NCBI GenBank assembly: GCA_023078555.1
Contig: CM041202.1
Location: forward strand, 4,708,022-4,772,021
Length of the DNA stretch: 64,000 nucleotides
Direction of reading: 5' to 3'
DNA from: Ulva prolifera
Taxonomy: Eukaryota > Chlorophyta > Ulvophyceae > Ulvales > Ulvaceae
In this document: positions 45,265-57,873 of the stretch, piece after piece
Layout: every line of letters starts with the position of its first letter
How positions within the stretch are numbered: the first letter of the stretch is position 1
The notes under the pieces: generated by a model
What the model saw: only the letters and a program-made list of their open reading frames with translations
Databases searched by the model: none
Told to the model about the DNA's origin: nothing
Program-made: the position numbers and the translations under genes

Positions 45265-48200
45265 CTCCCCCATAAACCCTGCTACGTCTCCACTAGCTGG
45301 AGTTTATTACGAACTTCTAGCGAAGCAGGTCCGGGCAGCACTTTAGTAAACACATCCGCTAACTGATCAACATTGCCTACCCATGCTACCTTAAGTTCAT
45401 TCATCTGGACATATTCCCGCACTCGCAAGTGCCGCACATGTCAGAAAAGCTATCATACGTGCAGGGCGGACGCGCAGTCCTCGTTCAAGTCAGGTCAGGA
45501 CAGCCAGCATCTCGTACCTGCTGCGCACAGAGGTAGAACCGAGAGATGCTGAAAGGAGAGTGCTAATACCGTAAGACAGTAATGAGAATGGTTACAGATC
45601 TCAGTGTGCACATGCTTATATGCACACTGAACACTCAACACTCAAGGTTACGGCGGGAAACCCTCGCACGATCTCTCTCACTACATCGAGACGATCCTAG
45701 CTGGCGGCTTACCCCTACACTGGATCCGCGGATCGTTCGTGCATGGATGCACCTGTCACCACACTGCTGCCCGCAGGCTCATGCATTGTGACAGCACACG
45801 AATGTGCTTGGATCTGTCAGTGGACACAGCATTAACAGCCAAGATGTTGGCACTCTTATTGTCACCCCACAGAGTCGGCTTATGTGGGACGAGTTTCAAA
45901 TCGAGAAGCAATTGCTTCACCCACATCAACTCGTTGGCTGTTGCACTCATCGCGATGAGCTCAGCCTCCGTTGTGTCCCCAGCCACTATACTCTGCTTCT
46001 TCGAACGCCAGAGAATAGAATTCCCATACACTCGAATAATCATACAAGACACACTTTTCAGATCAGCAGAGTTCGCAAAATCTGCATCTGAGAAAGCCTC
46101 TAGTAAACACCCATGTCCCTCAGAGCCTACAAATTTTATTCCTAAGTTCTTTGTGGACTGCAGGTATCTCAGAACATGTTGCACGGCAGACCAATGTTCC
46201 TTCAAACTATTAGACATGTGCCGGGCCAGGGCATGTGCCACATAGCTCAGGTCAGGTCGTGTCAATCCTGCAATATACTGGATGCTCCCTACAGCACTCA
46301 TGAACCTGGAATGCTCAGCAGCACTGGCTTTCTCCAGGTCAGGATGCTCTTTCGCACTCCTTAGTTGTTGCCGCGGCACTAAGGGAGTGGGAGATTTGTG
46401 ACAGTCAGACATACTGTATTTTTTAAGCAAGTTCCGAATTTTGTTTCGTTGTGTCATGATGATTGTTTTGGCCTTGCGATCACGCATGATCTCTGTGCCA
46501 AGTGCCCATGCAAGTTCACCTAAGTCTCTGCCTTCGAATTTCGTGAGAATGATATCGACAAGTTCTTGCAGCCCCGCAGAGCTGCTAAAAACGAACAAGT
46601 CATCAACCCATAAGAAAATGAAGCAACGACCAGATGTTCTAACATACAGTCCGGGATCACTTTGTGCGCACACAAATCCCATCTCAGCTAAGACCTTTAT
46701 TAAAGCTTTATGCCACTCGCGAGCAGCTTGCTTCAGGCCATACAAGGTTTTGTGCAATCTCCACACATGTACTGTCCCGTCAGTGAAGAACGGGGGCTGT
46801 TCAACGAACACTTCTTCTTCTAACTCACCATTCAGAAAAGCGCACTGAAAGTCTATGTGCCTAATCTCTAAATCTTCCTGAGCAGCAACTGACAGCAACA
46901 CACGCAGTGTCGCATAACTACCGACAGGAGACCAAGTCTCAAAGAAGTCAATCCCTTCTACCTGAGAAAAACCACGCGCTACATAACGTGCCTTATAGCG
47001 CCGAATCTCCCCCGCAGGCCCACGCTTAATCTTAAGCACCCATTTGCCCGAGATAGCCCGTTTGCCCGCAGGCAGATAGCACAACCCGAAGGTTCCGTGC
47101 TCACCCGGTGCATCTACCTCCTCCTGCATGGCACGCAGCCATGCATCCCTGTCAGCACTCGTGAGTGCTTCCTTCAAAGAAGGCATGTCAGGGTCGGAGG
47201 GCTTCTGCTTCCTGGCGGCAGCTGCTCTGCGCGACCCACGACGCTGAGCATTCTGCTGCTCACCAGACTCCACATGCTGAGGCTTCAGGCCTGCACAGGA
47301 CACTCCACAGTCAGCCGCGGCTGATGTGTCCTGATCGCAAGCTGAAAAATCAATAGCAGCTACAACTGTCTCACTACTAGCAATGTCAGAGCCCGCAGGC
47401 TCGTGCATTTGTACAGCTGCTACATCCGCAGCCAATGGAACAAGGCGTCTGCGTACAAGAGGATTGATTTTAATTCGAGGTAAGGCGGCTGGAATGGCCC
47501 TCACCTCGTCAGGCAAATCAACCCCAACTGCGGCTGAGGGGTCCGGATCCTCTCCCCCTAATTCGGATCCGGTCTCCACCTCATCTGGCTCATCCTCCCA
47601 GAAGGGCCTCGGCGCCTCGGCTCCTCGCATGGGCTGAGCAACTGCCCCCGCGCCAGATGCTGAGGCCGCTGCCGAATTACTTCCGGAACGGACCCGCTGA
47701 GCCTCCAGATTCTGATGGGCCGCAGCCCGTTCATCATCTGAGACGGTGTAGTCCATGCGCTGTTCATCATCGTCGTCATAGATGCCAGGACTGTCGTCGT
47801 CCTCATCCATGTCATCATCAGACGCACTGACAGACATTTGAACAGGAAACGCAACTTCTACACCAGGGTCGTGCAACACGGCATTGCGCGTGACAACATA
47901 CTGCGCAGTGCGAGAGGGCATGGCGACAAGATGATGCACTTCGCCGTGCACACGAGGGGGGACAGATACGTCAGGGTGAGCCGCAGCTCTGGATGTCGCA
48001 CGCGTGCGATGCAAAGCTGCTCTGGCTATTTCCGGTGTTGCCCTAGCAGGGTCACGTCGGATTATCTCCGCAGAGGAGCCAGCTCCAAATCGTGGAGAGT
48101 ACACAGCAGGACTGGGCTCAGGGTTGTCCTGCCGGAATGTCATTTCCATGACAGGAACCCTACCATGACCAGGGGGGGTGTGAAGCTGGTCACGCAGACG

Positions 48201-50540
48201 GCGCAACACTCCCCCATCATACGTGTGCTCTGCCGCGAAAGGAGGGACATCAGCATCGGTCACACGCTCACCCTCATCGTCCCCCTCGAAGGCAACCGTA
48301 TAGGAGTTCGCAAACTCTTTAGGCTCCCGCTTGTCCACAACGGCGGACGCATCGTACTTGCGTACGTGCCTGATCATCTGATCAGCAGTGCACATGACCT
48401 GACGCACAACAAAAACCCTACCCCCAGGAACATCCTGGGCGTACACACGCTGCATGCTGGGGCCTAGACCAGCCCCGACCCAGTATGCAGGCACACCCCG
48501 AGGGGACAACTTCCGCAGCTTGTCATCCCTAGGGTATGCATACACCTCAACCCCCCACGGACGCTGCTGCCGCAGCAGATCTTGGAACACCTCAACGGAG
48601 GTGTCTCTGAAAAAGGCCATATAAGGAATGATATCCTTGCCACAAGACCGCACCAAAAACTCGTCTAATTCTGTCGTCGCAAGCAACTTGTACTTGCGTT
48701 TCTCCTCATCCCTCAACTTATCGCGCTCGGCCTTTTTCATGCGCTTTCCCTTCCCCAGGCTTTTCTCAGCTTCGTCAACGTCCGCAGACGCATTGACAGC
48801 ATGCTGACCTTTCAGGCCCTTGAGGATGCTCGCCAATTTGTCATGGTACAATGCCGAGGACGGCGTGAGATTGTGACCATGGACAACACTGGCGAGGCAT
48901 TCGATCCACAGGAACAGAGGCAGGCCGCTCGCGAGCAGCACAGCACGGAGTGACTCAAAGGCCACTCCGATCCTCCTCTCGATCATGCCGTTACAGCGAT
49001 GAGCGGCTGTGGGGGTCAAGCGGTGAGTGATGCCACGACGCTGGAGGTAGAGTTTTAAGGCCGCGACCATAAACTCTCCCCCTTTGTCGGTGTGTAGGAT
49101 GCGCACACCCGGTTCACCTAGCTTCACCACATTCACCCGAATGCGTTCGATAATATAAGAGATCATGGCCGCAGCCTCACTCTTTTTGCGCAGACCTACC
49201 ACGAAAGTATAACGGGTAAAGGCACACATCACAAACAAAACATATTTCACACCACCAATTCCTACTGGAGAGACAGGACCAGCTAAATCGGCGTGCAGTT
49301 GCTCACCAGGCCACTTGGCCTGGCCCATGAGCTCACGATCATTTGCAGAGAACTTGCCCGCAGGCACTTTGCCAATTCTGCAGCCGTGACACCGATTCCC
49401 CAGTGGCTCGGAATCGACATCCAAATTCAAAAGACCATAAAATTCACTGTTGGATTGCATGCGCTTGAGAACCCAATTAGACTGGTGAAAAGACAAGTGT
49501 GCTAGAAAAGCAGGCGCCAGCAAGTATGCATCATGCGGGACCTCAGCTCCCCCAGCATTGGGTCGCTGCAGGTCAATGGCCGCGACCGCCACATGATGCC
49601 ACTGCTGTTGATCCTCAACAACTGAGGTCGGACTGCTCTGGTTAGACCAGACTACCCCCCTATTGACAGGCGCACCGACGAGAATTGGTTTGGTCTCTAC
49701 TGCCATTTTAAACGCAAAGACAGGGTGACCATCCCCATCTAGTTCCTGATATTTGACGTCATCCTCTACGTCGGTAGCCATATCACCCAGACCAGGAACA
49801 TACAACACGTTTCTACGCGTATCTAGGAACATCAGCTCATGTCTAAGACCCATTGTACTAAGCAGGTTGTACGGACATTCAGGCGCATAGTAAACACCAG
49901 GGATTTCCACATCCAGCGGATGCTTGTTCCCATGCTTGTCCACGTAAGTACCCAGGTTCACCTGAATGGTTCCCCTGCACATGATAGAAAGCTGCCCTGG
50001 TCCCGCGAGATTGGCAACTTTCTGACACGGACCGTACTCAGTGAACATTTCGCGATGTCCTACTATATGCATGTCCGAACCACTATCGACAATAATGTTC
50101 CATGGCAGAGACGCGTCTGGTTGAGGATACTTGGCAGGCATCTCTATAGTGCAAACATCTTTGGCCGCGGCCTGTTTGCGCTGGGGGCAGTTCGCACGCA
50201 AGTGTCCCTTCTTCTTGCAGAAGAAACAGGTCCTGGTCTCCTCGCGAGGAGCCTGGCCGGCCGCGAGAGCGGCGACCACAGGACCATCACCACGGTGCTG
50301 CTTGCGCCAGCCATGGCCTGGTTTGCCCGCGGGCGCCCCAGACCTAGCCTGCAGCTGCCGCTGTTGTTTGAGCAAGTCAGCATGCTCAGTCAAACGTGAT
50401 ATGATCACATGAGGGGAGGAGTGTTGGACTTCGCCGCGCACAGCGTTGAACTCCTCCCCCACCTCTAACAGTTTCAAACGAAGCCATCGCTGGCCCACAT
50501 CGGCACCTAGTGCCTCCAGTTGAGTGTAAACACTCATCAC
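45265..50540 (-). pseudogene. E2 pol: gag C-term, protease, integrase, RT, RNase H
   Basis: One 1594-codon frame from 50540 to 45756, interrupted only by solo LTR C (45439-45793) in its last part. CCHC zinc knuckle CFFCKKKGHLRANC is at residues 105-118. The protease DSG is at about 152. The integrase has HLSFHQSNW and NRCHGCRIGK (HHCC), then HADLAG (~413), HTDKGGEF (~483) and the Glu in NGMIERR (~520). RT has [13 protein letters not shown] (first Asp ~1230) and WVDDLFVFSS (~1312). RNase H has FSDADFAN (~1485) and AELIAMSATANELMW (~1528). The order protease-integrase-RT-RNase H is that of Ty1/copia. All catalytic residues are present. The last 12 residues of the open frame are LTR sequence. 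The true C-terminus lies beyond LTR C at about 45436-45280 (RVREYVQMNELKVAWVGNVD, DVFTKVLP). Confidence 0.92.
45439..45793 (-). repeat. Solo LTR C inside E2 (subfamily II)
   Basis: 355 bp in the same orientation as E2, with a perfect 5-bp TSD GCACA (45434-45438, 45794-45798). It splits the RNase H end of E2 pol and is the innermost layer of the nest. Confidence 0.95.
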
Positions 50541-51199
50541 ATCACCACAATATGTCGCAACATCTCTGTTGTTCTTTATTGTGATAAAGAATTAAAACGA
50601 CTCCACAGTCTGTGGATCTCGGCTTAAGTGCTAGGCCTATACTTGGCAGTCAAGTAAGACCATGCTTCACACAGGTGTGACATGCGATAGACAGTCGTCC
50701 TATCCGCGTCAGGCAAAGACATCAGGACCTGTGTCCTCGCCCTAGCATGAACACGCTGTTCGTCCGCAGACGGTGCGTGCTGCAACAGATGATCTAACTC
50801 GAATTGGCCTAACCACAAAAAGACTTTCTGTTCGTACGCAACGAAACTTTCAGTCTTAAAATTCCAATCAGGGAGTTTTCCTTTAGTCAAATCCGGTTCG
50901 CTACGCCCCCGAGATGCACGCAGCGCCTCGGTCAACGTTTCGAGTGATATGAAAGACTCAGTGTGACCAGGATCGTTCACAACATGAGAGGAAAAGGGCA
51001 CCTGCTGACTGCTCTGCCCAGTATGGGAAGAGGGTCGTGGCCGGACAATTCGTCCGCCCCGGAGCAACATACCCTCGGGCTGTTCTCCGTCAGAGAGCTG
51101 CTGGTCAGCGTCCCTGTCGACGAGAGGCTGCTGGTCAGCATCGTCACGCCTCTCCTCGCGAGGAGAGTTGACGCTGGAGTTGGCATTAGAAAGAGACAT
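50541..51199 (-). pseudogene. E2 gag N-terminal part, broken
   Basis: The frame 51199-50624 starts MSLSNANSSVNSPREERRDD and runs to AKYRPST, then TAA where E1 and E3 have a Glu codon (GAA). About 55 bases further on, relative to E3, a small length difference and a further TAA break the link to the pol frame. Gag forms the particle. The segment before the zinc knuckle contains HARARTQVLMSLPDADRTTV and MSHLCEAWSYLTAKYRPST, which are shared by all three elements. Confidence 0.85.
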
Positions 51200-51506
51200 C
51201 CTGCATTAGGACAGACGGTTGTTTGTTGCGCGCAGCAACTAACCGGTGGGATTGCTCGCAAGCAGACAGGTTGAGAAAATTAAGCGAATGCGTTCGCTTT
51301 TCTCAGCGCTGATCATTAAAACAAGCTTCTCGAATTGTGTCTAACAACAATATACTACGAGAAAGCTAAATGATGCCTGCGCTTTTGACCGCAGTCTGAG
51401 CGCCGGCAGAACAGTGGAATGCCCGCCGTGTCTGCGCACAGACATTGGCCGACGGCATCCTGAACAAGACCATAAACAGACATAACGCTAACAGTCATCG
51501 ATACCA

Positions 51507-51855
51507 TGTCAGAAAGTCTATCCTTCGTCAGGTCAGACTCGCAGTCTTATGTCAAGTCAGGAGGCCAGCATCTCATACCTGCTGCGCACAGAGGTAGAAC
51601 CGGAGAGATGCTGAGGGGAGACAAGATACAACTAGTACCGTGAAACAGTGAAGAGAATGGTTACAGATCTCAGTGTGCACAGGCTTATATGCACACTGAA
51701 CACACAAGGTTACGACGGGAAACCCTCGCGGGATCTCTCTCACTACATTGAGACAATCTCGGCTGGTGGCTTACCCCTGCACTGGATCCGCGGATCGTCC
51801 GTGCATGGGTGCACCTGTCACCACACTGCTGCCCGCAGGCTCATGCATTGTGACA
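51507..51855 (-). repeat. 5' LTR of E2 (subfamily II)
   Basis: 349 bp, TGTCAGAAAGTC to CATTGTGACA on the plus strand. The flank at 51856-51860 is the GCGTC TSD. Confidence 0.95.
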
Positions 51856-51902
51856 GCGTCTGACCTGACAAGATAGAGCATTTCTGACAACCCTTTCTGA
51901 CA

Positions 51903-51917
51903 TGGTATCGGTGAATG
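51903..51917 (+). promoter_or_regulatory. Primer binding site of E3
   Basis: TGGTATCGGTGAATG directly follows the 5' LTR end. It begins like the 3' end complement of initiator-methionine tRNA, the usual copia primer. The same start is seen beside the 5' LTRs of E1 and E2. Confidence 0.75.
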
Positions 51918-52209
51918 TTTGCGTTTATGTCAGTTCATGGTCTTTTTCAGGAAGCCGTCGGCCAAAGTCTGTGCGCAGACACGGCAGGCATTCTACTGTT
52001 CTGCCGGCGCTCAGACCGCGGTCATAAGCGCAGGCATCATTTAGCTTTCTCGTAGCATATTGTTATTAGATACAATTCGACAAACTTGTTTTAATGATCA
52101 GCGCTGAGAAAAGCGAACGCGTTCGCATATTTATTCAACCTGTAGGCTTGCGAGCCATCCCATCGGTTAGTTGCTGCGCGCGACAAACAACCGTCTGTCC
52201 TACTGCAGG

Positions 52210-55200
52210 ATGTCTGACTTCAATCGCTCTAATGCCAACTCTCCTCGCGAGGAGAGGCACGACGGGCTGACCAGCGGCCATTCGTTGACAGGGACGCTGA
52301 CCAGCAGCTCCCTGACGGAGACCAGCCCGCGGGTATGTTGCTCCGAGGCGGACGAGTTGTGCGACCACGACCCTCTTCCCACACCGGGCAGAGCAGCCAG
52401 CAGTTGCCTTTTTCCTCTCATGTTGTGAACGATCATGGTCACACTGAGTCTTTCATCACACTCGAGACGTTGACCGAAGCGCTGCGTGCATCTCGGGGAC
52501 GTAACGAGCCAGATTTGTCCAAAGGAAAACTGCCTGAATGGAATTTTAAGACCGAAAGCTTCGTTGCGTACGAGAAGAAAGGCTTTTTGTGGTTAGGTCA
52601 ATTCGAGCTAGACCATCTATTGCAGCACGCACCGTCCGCGGACGAACAGCGTGTCCACGCTAGAGCAAGGACTCAAGTCCTTATGTCTTTGCCTGACGCG
52701 GATAGGACCACTGTCTATCGCATGTCACATCTTTGTGGAGCATGGGCCTATCTGACCGCAAAGTATAGGCCTAGCACTGAAGCCGAGATCCACAGACTGT
52801 GGAGTCGTTTCAACTCATTGTCACAGCGAAATAGAGACGTTGGGTCTTACTGTGGTGAGGTGATGAGTGTGTACACTCAATTGGAGGCACTAGGTGCCGA
52901 TGTGGGCCAGCGATGGCTTCGTTTGAAACTTTTAGAAGTGGGGGAGGAGTTCAACGCTGTGCGCGGCGAAGTCCAACACTCCTCCCCTCATTTTATCATT
53001 GCACGTTTGACTGAGCATGCTGATTTTCTCAAACAGCAGCGGCTGCAGGCAAGGTCTGGGGCGCCCGCGGGCAAATCAGGCCAAGGCTGGCGCAAGCAGC
53101 ACCGTGGTGATGGTCCTGTGGTCGCCGCTCTCGCGGCCGGCCAGGCTCCTCGCGAGGAGACCAGGACCTGTTTCTTCTGCAAGAAGAAGGGACACTTGCG
53201 TGCGAACTGCCCCCAACGCAAACAGGCCGCGGCCAAAGATGTTTGTGCTGTAGAACTGCCTCAAGAGTTCCCGGATCACGATGCGTTGGCCCCGTGGAAT
53301 TTTATAATCGATACCGGTTCGGACATTCATATTGTGGGCAATCGCGACATGTTCACTGAGTATGGTCCGTGCCAGATAACTGCCAATCCCGCGGGACCAG
53401 GCAAGATCCCCATTATGGGCAGGGGAACCATTCAGGTGAACCTGGGCACTTATGTGGATGAGCATGGGAACAAGCATCCTCTGGATGTGGAAATCCCGGG
53501 TGTGTACTATGCCCCTGAGTGTCCATACAACATACTGAGTACTATGGGTCTTCGTCATGAGCAGATATACTTAGACACCCGTAGAAGTGTGCTGTGTGTC
53601 CCCGGTTTCAGAGATATGGCTACTGGTATTGAGGATGCGTCCAAATACCAGGAGCTGGATGAGGATAAGTGTCGTGTCTTTGCTTTCAAAATGTGTTCCA
53701 TCAAGAAGCCTGTTCTTGAGGGTCATCCTGTCAATAGGGGAGTAGTCTGGTCTGACCAGAGCAGTCCATCCCCTGTTGTGGAGGATCAGAAGCAGTGGTG
53801 TCATGTGGCCGCTGCGGCGATAGACCTGAAGCGCCCCAATGCTGGGGGTGTCACAATGCATGAGCCTGCGGGCAGCAGCGTGGTGACAGGTGCACCCATG
53901 CACGGACGATCTGCGGATCCGGTGCAGGGGTAAGCCGCCAGCCGTGATTGTCTCGATGTAGTGAGAGAGATCGTGCGAGGGTTTCCCGTCGTAACCTTGA
54001 GTGTTCAGTGTGCATATAAGCATGTGCGCACTGAGATCTGTAACCATTGTTATCACTGTTTCACGGTACTAGCTGTATCTTGTCTCCCCTCAGCATCTCT
54101 CCGGTTCTACCTCTGTGCGTTGCAGGTATGAGATGCTGGCCTCCTGACTTGACATAAGACTGCGCGTCTGACCTGACAAAGGATAGCCTTTCTGACAGGG
54201 GGAGCTGAGGTCCCACATGATGCTTACTTGTTGGAACCTGCATTTCTCGCTCATTTGTCGTTTCACCAGTCAAATTGTGTCTTGAAGCGGATGCAGTCAA
54301 ATAGTGATTTTTATGGTGATTTGAATTTGAGAGTTGACCCCGAGCCACTGGGGAATCGTTGTCACGGCTGCATAATTGGCAAAGTGCCTGCGGGCAGAAT
54401 CTCAGCCAATAATCGTGCGCTCTTAGGCCAGGCGAAATACCCTGGCGAGCAATTGCATGCTGATTTCGCTGGTCCCATCACTCCAGTTGGGATCGGCAGT
54501 GTGAAATATGTTTTGTTTGTGATGTGCGCCTTCACCCGTTATACTTTCATTGTCGGTTTGCATAAAAAGAGTGAGGCTGCGGCCATGATCTCTTACATCA
54601 TTGAGCGCATTCGGGTGAATGTGGTGAAGCCAGGTGAACCGGGTGTGCGCATCCTTCACACCGACAAAGGGGGAGAGTTTATGGTTGAGGCCTTGAAACT
54701 CTACTGCCAACGTCGTGGCATCACTCACCGCACCACCCCCACAGCTGATCATCGCTGCAATGGCATGATCGAGCGGAGGATCGGTATTGCTTTCGAGGCA
54801 GTCCGGGCTGTACTGCTTGCGAGCGGTCTCCCTATGTTCCTGTGGATTGAATGTCTTGCCAGCGTCATCCATGGTCACAATCTGACGCCGTGCTCGGCGC
54901 TGTACCATGACAAACTGGCGATAATGATGAAGGCTCAGAAAGCTCAGCGTGATGCCAATACAGCTGCGGATGTACAGCAGGCTGAGCAGGCTAATAAACG
55001 CATGACAAAGGCCGAACGTGCTTTAGTTGAGGGAGGAGGAGAAGCGCAAGTGGGAGTTGCTCACAATGACAGAACTGGATGAGTTTTGGACCACGTCTTG
55101 TGACAGGGACATCATTTCCCACATGTCCTTTTTCAGAGATACATCCGTTGAGGTGTCCCAGGATTTGGTGAAGCAGCAGCGTCCATGGGGGGTTGAGGTG

Positions 55201-57835
55201 TATGTGTATCCCAGGGATGACAAGCTGCGGAAGTTGTCCGCGCGGGGTATGGTCGCATACAGGGTTGGTGCCGAGCTGGGGCCCAGCATGCAGCGTGTGT
55301 ATGCCCAGGACGTTCTTGGGGGTAGGGTTGTGGTGGTGCGACTGATCATGTGCACCACGGATCAGATGATCCGACACGTACGTAAGTACGATGCATCCGC
55401 TGTTGTGGACAAAAGAGAACCTGCAGAGTTTGCGAACTCCCTACAGGTTGTCTTTGAGGGGGATGACGAGGGTGTCCGCGTGACTGACAGTGATGTCCCC
55501 TCGTTCGTGACTGACTCCGCACATGACGGGGGAGTGCTGCGACGTCTGCGCGAATTCTCGCACGCTCCCCCAGGTCATGGTAGGGTCCCTGTGATGGACA
55601 TGACGTTCAAATAGGACACACTGCTTGATGAGGCATTGTACTCTCCGCGTTTCGGCACAGGCTCCTCTGCTGAGGTGCTCCGGCGTGACCCTGCGCGGGA
55701 CACACCGGAGGAGGCCAGGCACACCATGCATCGCACGCGTGCGATTGCTCGTGCAGCTGCCCACCCTGACGTTGAAGTTCCTCCTCGGGTCCCAGGCCAG
55801 GCGCGCCTATCTGGGGCCCCTCCAGCACGCACTGTCGAGTATGTGGTGACTCGCAATGCCCGGCTCCATGACCCTGGCATCAAAGCTGCATCTGTCCTGC
55901 CCATGCCTTCACTGTCGTCTGATGATTCCATGGACGACGATGATGACGACGACGGTCCTGGCATCTATGATGAGGACGATGCGGATGAGATGGAGGAGTA
56001 CACCATCAGCGATGATGAACGGGCTGCGGCTCATCAGAATCGCGAGGCTCAGCGGGTCCGATTAGGAAGTAATTCGGCTGCGGCCTCAGCATCTGGCGCG
56101 GGAGCAGTAGCTAAGCCCCTGCGAGGGGCTGAGGGGCTGAGACCTTCCTGGGAGGATGAGCCAGATGAAATTGAGATGGAGTCCGGATCCGAATTAGGGG
56201 GAGAGGTCCAAGCTGCCCCCTCTGCCGCTGTTGGGGTTGATTTGCCTAATGAGGTAAGAGCCATTCCAGCTGCTCTTCCCCGCATTAAAATCAATCCTCT
56301 TGTACGCAGACGCCTTGTTACTTTGGCTGTGGATGTAGCTGCTGTGCATGAGCCCGCGGGCTCTGATCTTGCTAGTAGTGAAACAGTAGTAGCTGACACC
56401 AAGTCTCCAGGCTGCAATCAGGACACATCAGCCGCGGCTGACTGTGGAGTGTCCGGTGCAGGCCTGAAGCATCAGCATGGGGAGTCTGGCGAGCAGCAGA
56501 GTGCTCAGCGTCGCGGGTCGCGCAGAGCAGCTGCCGCCAGGAAGCAGAAGCCTTCCGACCCTGATCTGCCTTCTATGAAGGAAGGACTCGCGGGTCCAGA
56601 CATGGATGCTTGGCTGCGTGCCATGCAGGAGGAGGTGGAAGCACTGGGTGAGCACGGGACATTTATGTTGTGCTATCTGCCTGCGGGTAAGAAAGCTATC
56701 TCGGGCAAGTGGGTGTTCAAGATCAAGCGCGGACCTGCTGGTGAGATTCAGCGTTACAAGGCACGATATGTAGCTCGTGGTTTTTCTCAGGTGGAAGGGA
56801 TAGATTTTTCCGAGACTTGGTCCCCTGGTCCCCAAAGTGACCCTGGACTGTATGTCAGAAAAACTGGTCGATGCTTTGTTTTTCTGTGGGTAGATGACTT
56901 ATTCATTTTCAGTTGCTCCGCGGGGCTGCAGGAAATCATCAGTGTCATTCTCACAAAATTTGAAGGCAGAGATCTAGGTGACCTGTCTTGGGCACTTGGC
57001 ACTGAGATCACGCGTGATCGAAAGGCCAAAACAATCACAATGACACAACGTACCAAAATCCAGAACTTGCTGGACAAGTACAGTATGTCAGATTGTCGTA
57101 AATCTCCCACTCCATTAGTGCCGCGGCAACAGCTAAGGAGTGTGAAAGAGCATCCTGACCTGGAGAAAGCCAGTGCTGCTGAGCATTCCAGGTTCATGAG
57201 TGCTGTAGGGAGCATCCAGTATATTGCAGGAGTGACACGACCTAACCTGAGCTATGTGGCACATGCCCTGGCCCGGCACATGTCTAGTAGTATGAAGGAA
57301 CATTGGTCTGCCGTGCTACATGTTCTGAGACACCTGCAGTCCACGACGAATTTTGGAATAAAATTTGTAGGCTCTGAGGGACATGGGTGTTTACTAGAGG
57401 CTTTTTCAGACGCAGATTTTGCGAATTCTGCAGATCTGAAGAGTGTGCCTCGTATGATTGTTCGGGTGTATGGGAACTGTGTTCTCTGGCGCTCGAAGAA
57501 GCAGAGTATAGTGGCTGGGGATACAACAGAGGCTGAGCTCATTGCGATGAGTGCGACAGCCAACGAGCTTATGTGGATGAAGCAGGTGCTTCTCGATGTG
57601 AAACTAGTCCCACATAAGCCGACTCTGTGGGGTGAAAAAAAGAGTGCCAATATCTTGGCTGTGAATGCTGTGTCCACTGACAGATCCAAGCACATTCGTG
57701 TGCGGCACTTGTGAGTGCGGGAATACGTCCAGATGGATGAACGGAAGGTAGAATGGGTTAGCACTGTCGATCAATTGGCGGATGTGTTTACAAAGGGTGC
57801 TGCCCGGACCTGCTTTACAAGAAGTTCGTAATAAA
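52210..57835 (+). pseudogene. E3 gag-pol, multiply inactivated
   Basis: Gag begins at ATG 52210 (MSDFNRSNANSPREE), shifts frame near 52320-52340, then is open to 53848 through the zinc knuckle CFFCKKKGHLRANC and the protease motif DTGSD. Solo LTR D interrupts it. The frame resumes at 54198 with the integrase (HLSFHQSNC, NRCHGCIIGK, HADFAGP, HTDKGGEF, NGMIERR). It shifts near 55020, has a TAG at 55612 (CAG in E2), then runs 55618-57712. RT lacks about 85 residues, an in-frame deletion from after ETWSPG to QSDPGLYV near 56826 that removes the first catalytic Asp region. [10 protein letters not shown] and RNase H (FSDADFAN, AELIAMS) remain. A CGA-to-TGA change stops the frame at 57712, about 40 codons early. 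It could move only with help. Confidence 0.9.
53849..54197 (+). repeat. Solo LTR D inside E3 (subfamily II)
   Basis: 349 bp, TGTCACAATGCATGAGCC to CCTTTCTGACA, with the 5-bp TSD GGGGG (53844-53848, 54198-54202). It lies between protease and integrase coding parts of E3; E2 reads straight through the matching site. Confidence 0.95.
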
Positions 57836-57873
57836 CTCCAGCTAATGGAAACGTAGCAGGGTTTATGGGGGAG

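Larger units (their letters stand above)
44916..51855 (-). mobile_element. Ty1/copia element E2, youngest full-length copy
   Basis: Minus-strand element with two 349-bp LTRs (51855-51507 and 45264-44916) differing at 5 positions, about 1.4%. The perfect 5-bp TSD is GCGTC (44911-44915, 51856-51860). The primer binding site next to the 5' LTR begins TGGTATCGATG on its own strand. Pol is a single long frame; gag has a nonsense codon and a small frame-changing difference. RNase H is split by solo LTR C. E2 cannot move by itself now but is the best reference copy in the window. Confidence 0.96.
44598..51889 (+). repeat. Solo LTR B (subfamily II) inside LTR A, itself split by E2
   Basis: Pieces 44598-44915 and 51861-51889 (ends CATTTCTGACA). 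The E2 insertion duplicated GCGTC (44911-44915, 51856-51860). No internal region belongs to it, so it had already become a solo LTR or did so around E2. Confidence 0.9.
44259..51902 (+). repeat. 5' LTR of E3 (LTR A, subfamily I), split
   Basis: Two pieces, 44259-44597 and 51895-51902 (TTCTGACA), joined when LTR B with E2 is removed. The B insertion left agcct (44593-44597) and accct (51890-51894) as a near-perfect TSD. It contains a perfect inverted repeat GGGAGATCCT-acg-AGGATCTCCC (about 44366-44388). Confidence 0.92.

Noticed and set aside
45756-45791. Last 12 codons of the 1594-codon E2 frame
   Set aside because: They are read-through into solo LTR C, not element protein.
52000-57835. Fungal-type repeat-induced point mutation as the cause of E3 stops
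   Set aside because: Two stops fit C-to-T change (CAG-TAG, CGA-TGA), but frameshifts, deletion and a G-to-T stop in E2 do not, and there is no general C-to-T excess by eye.
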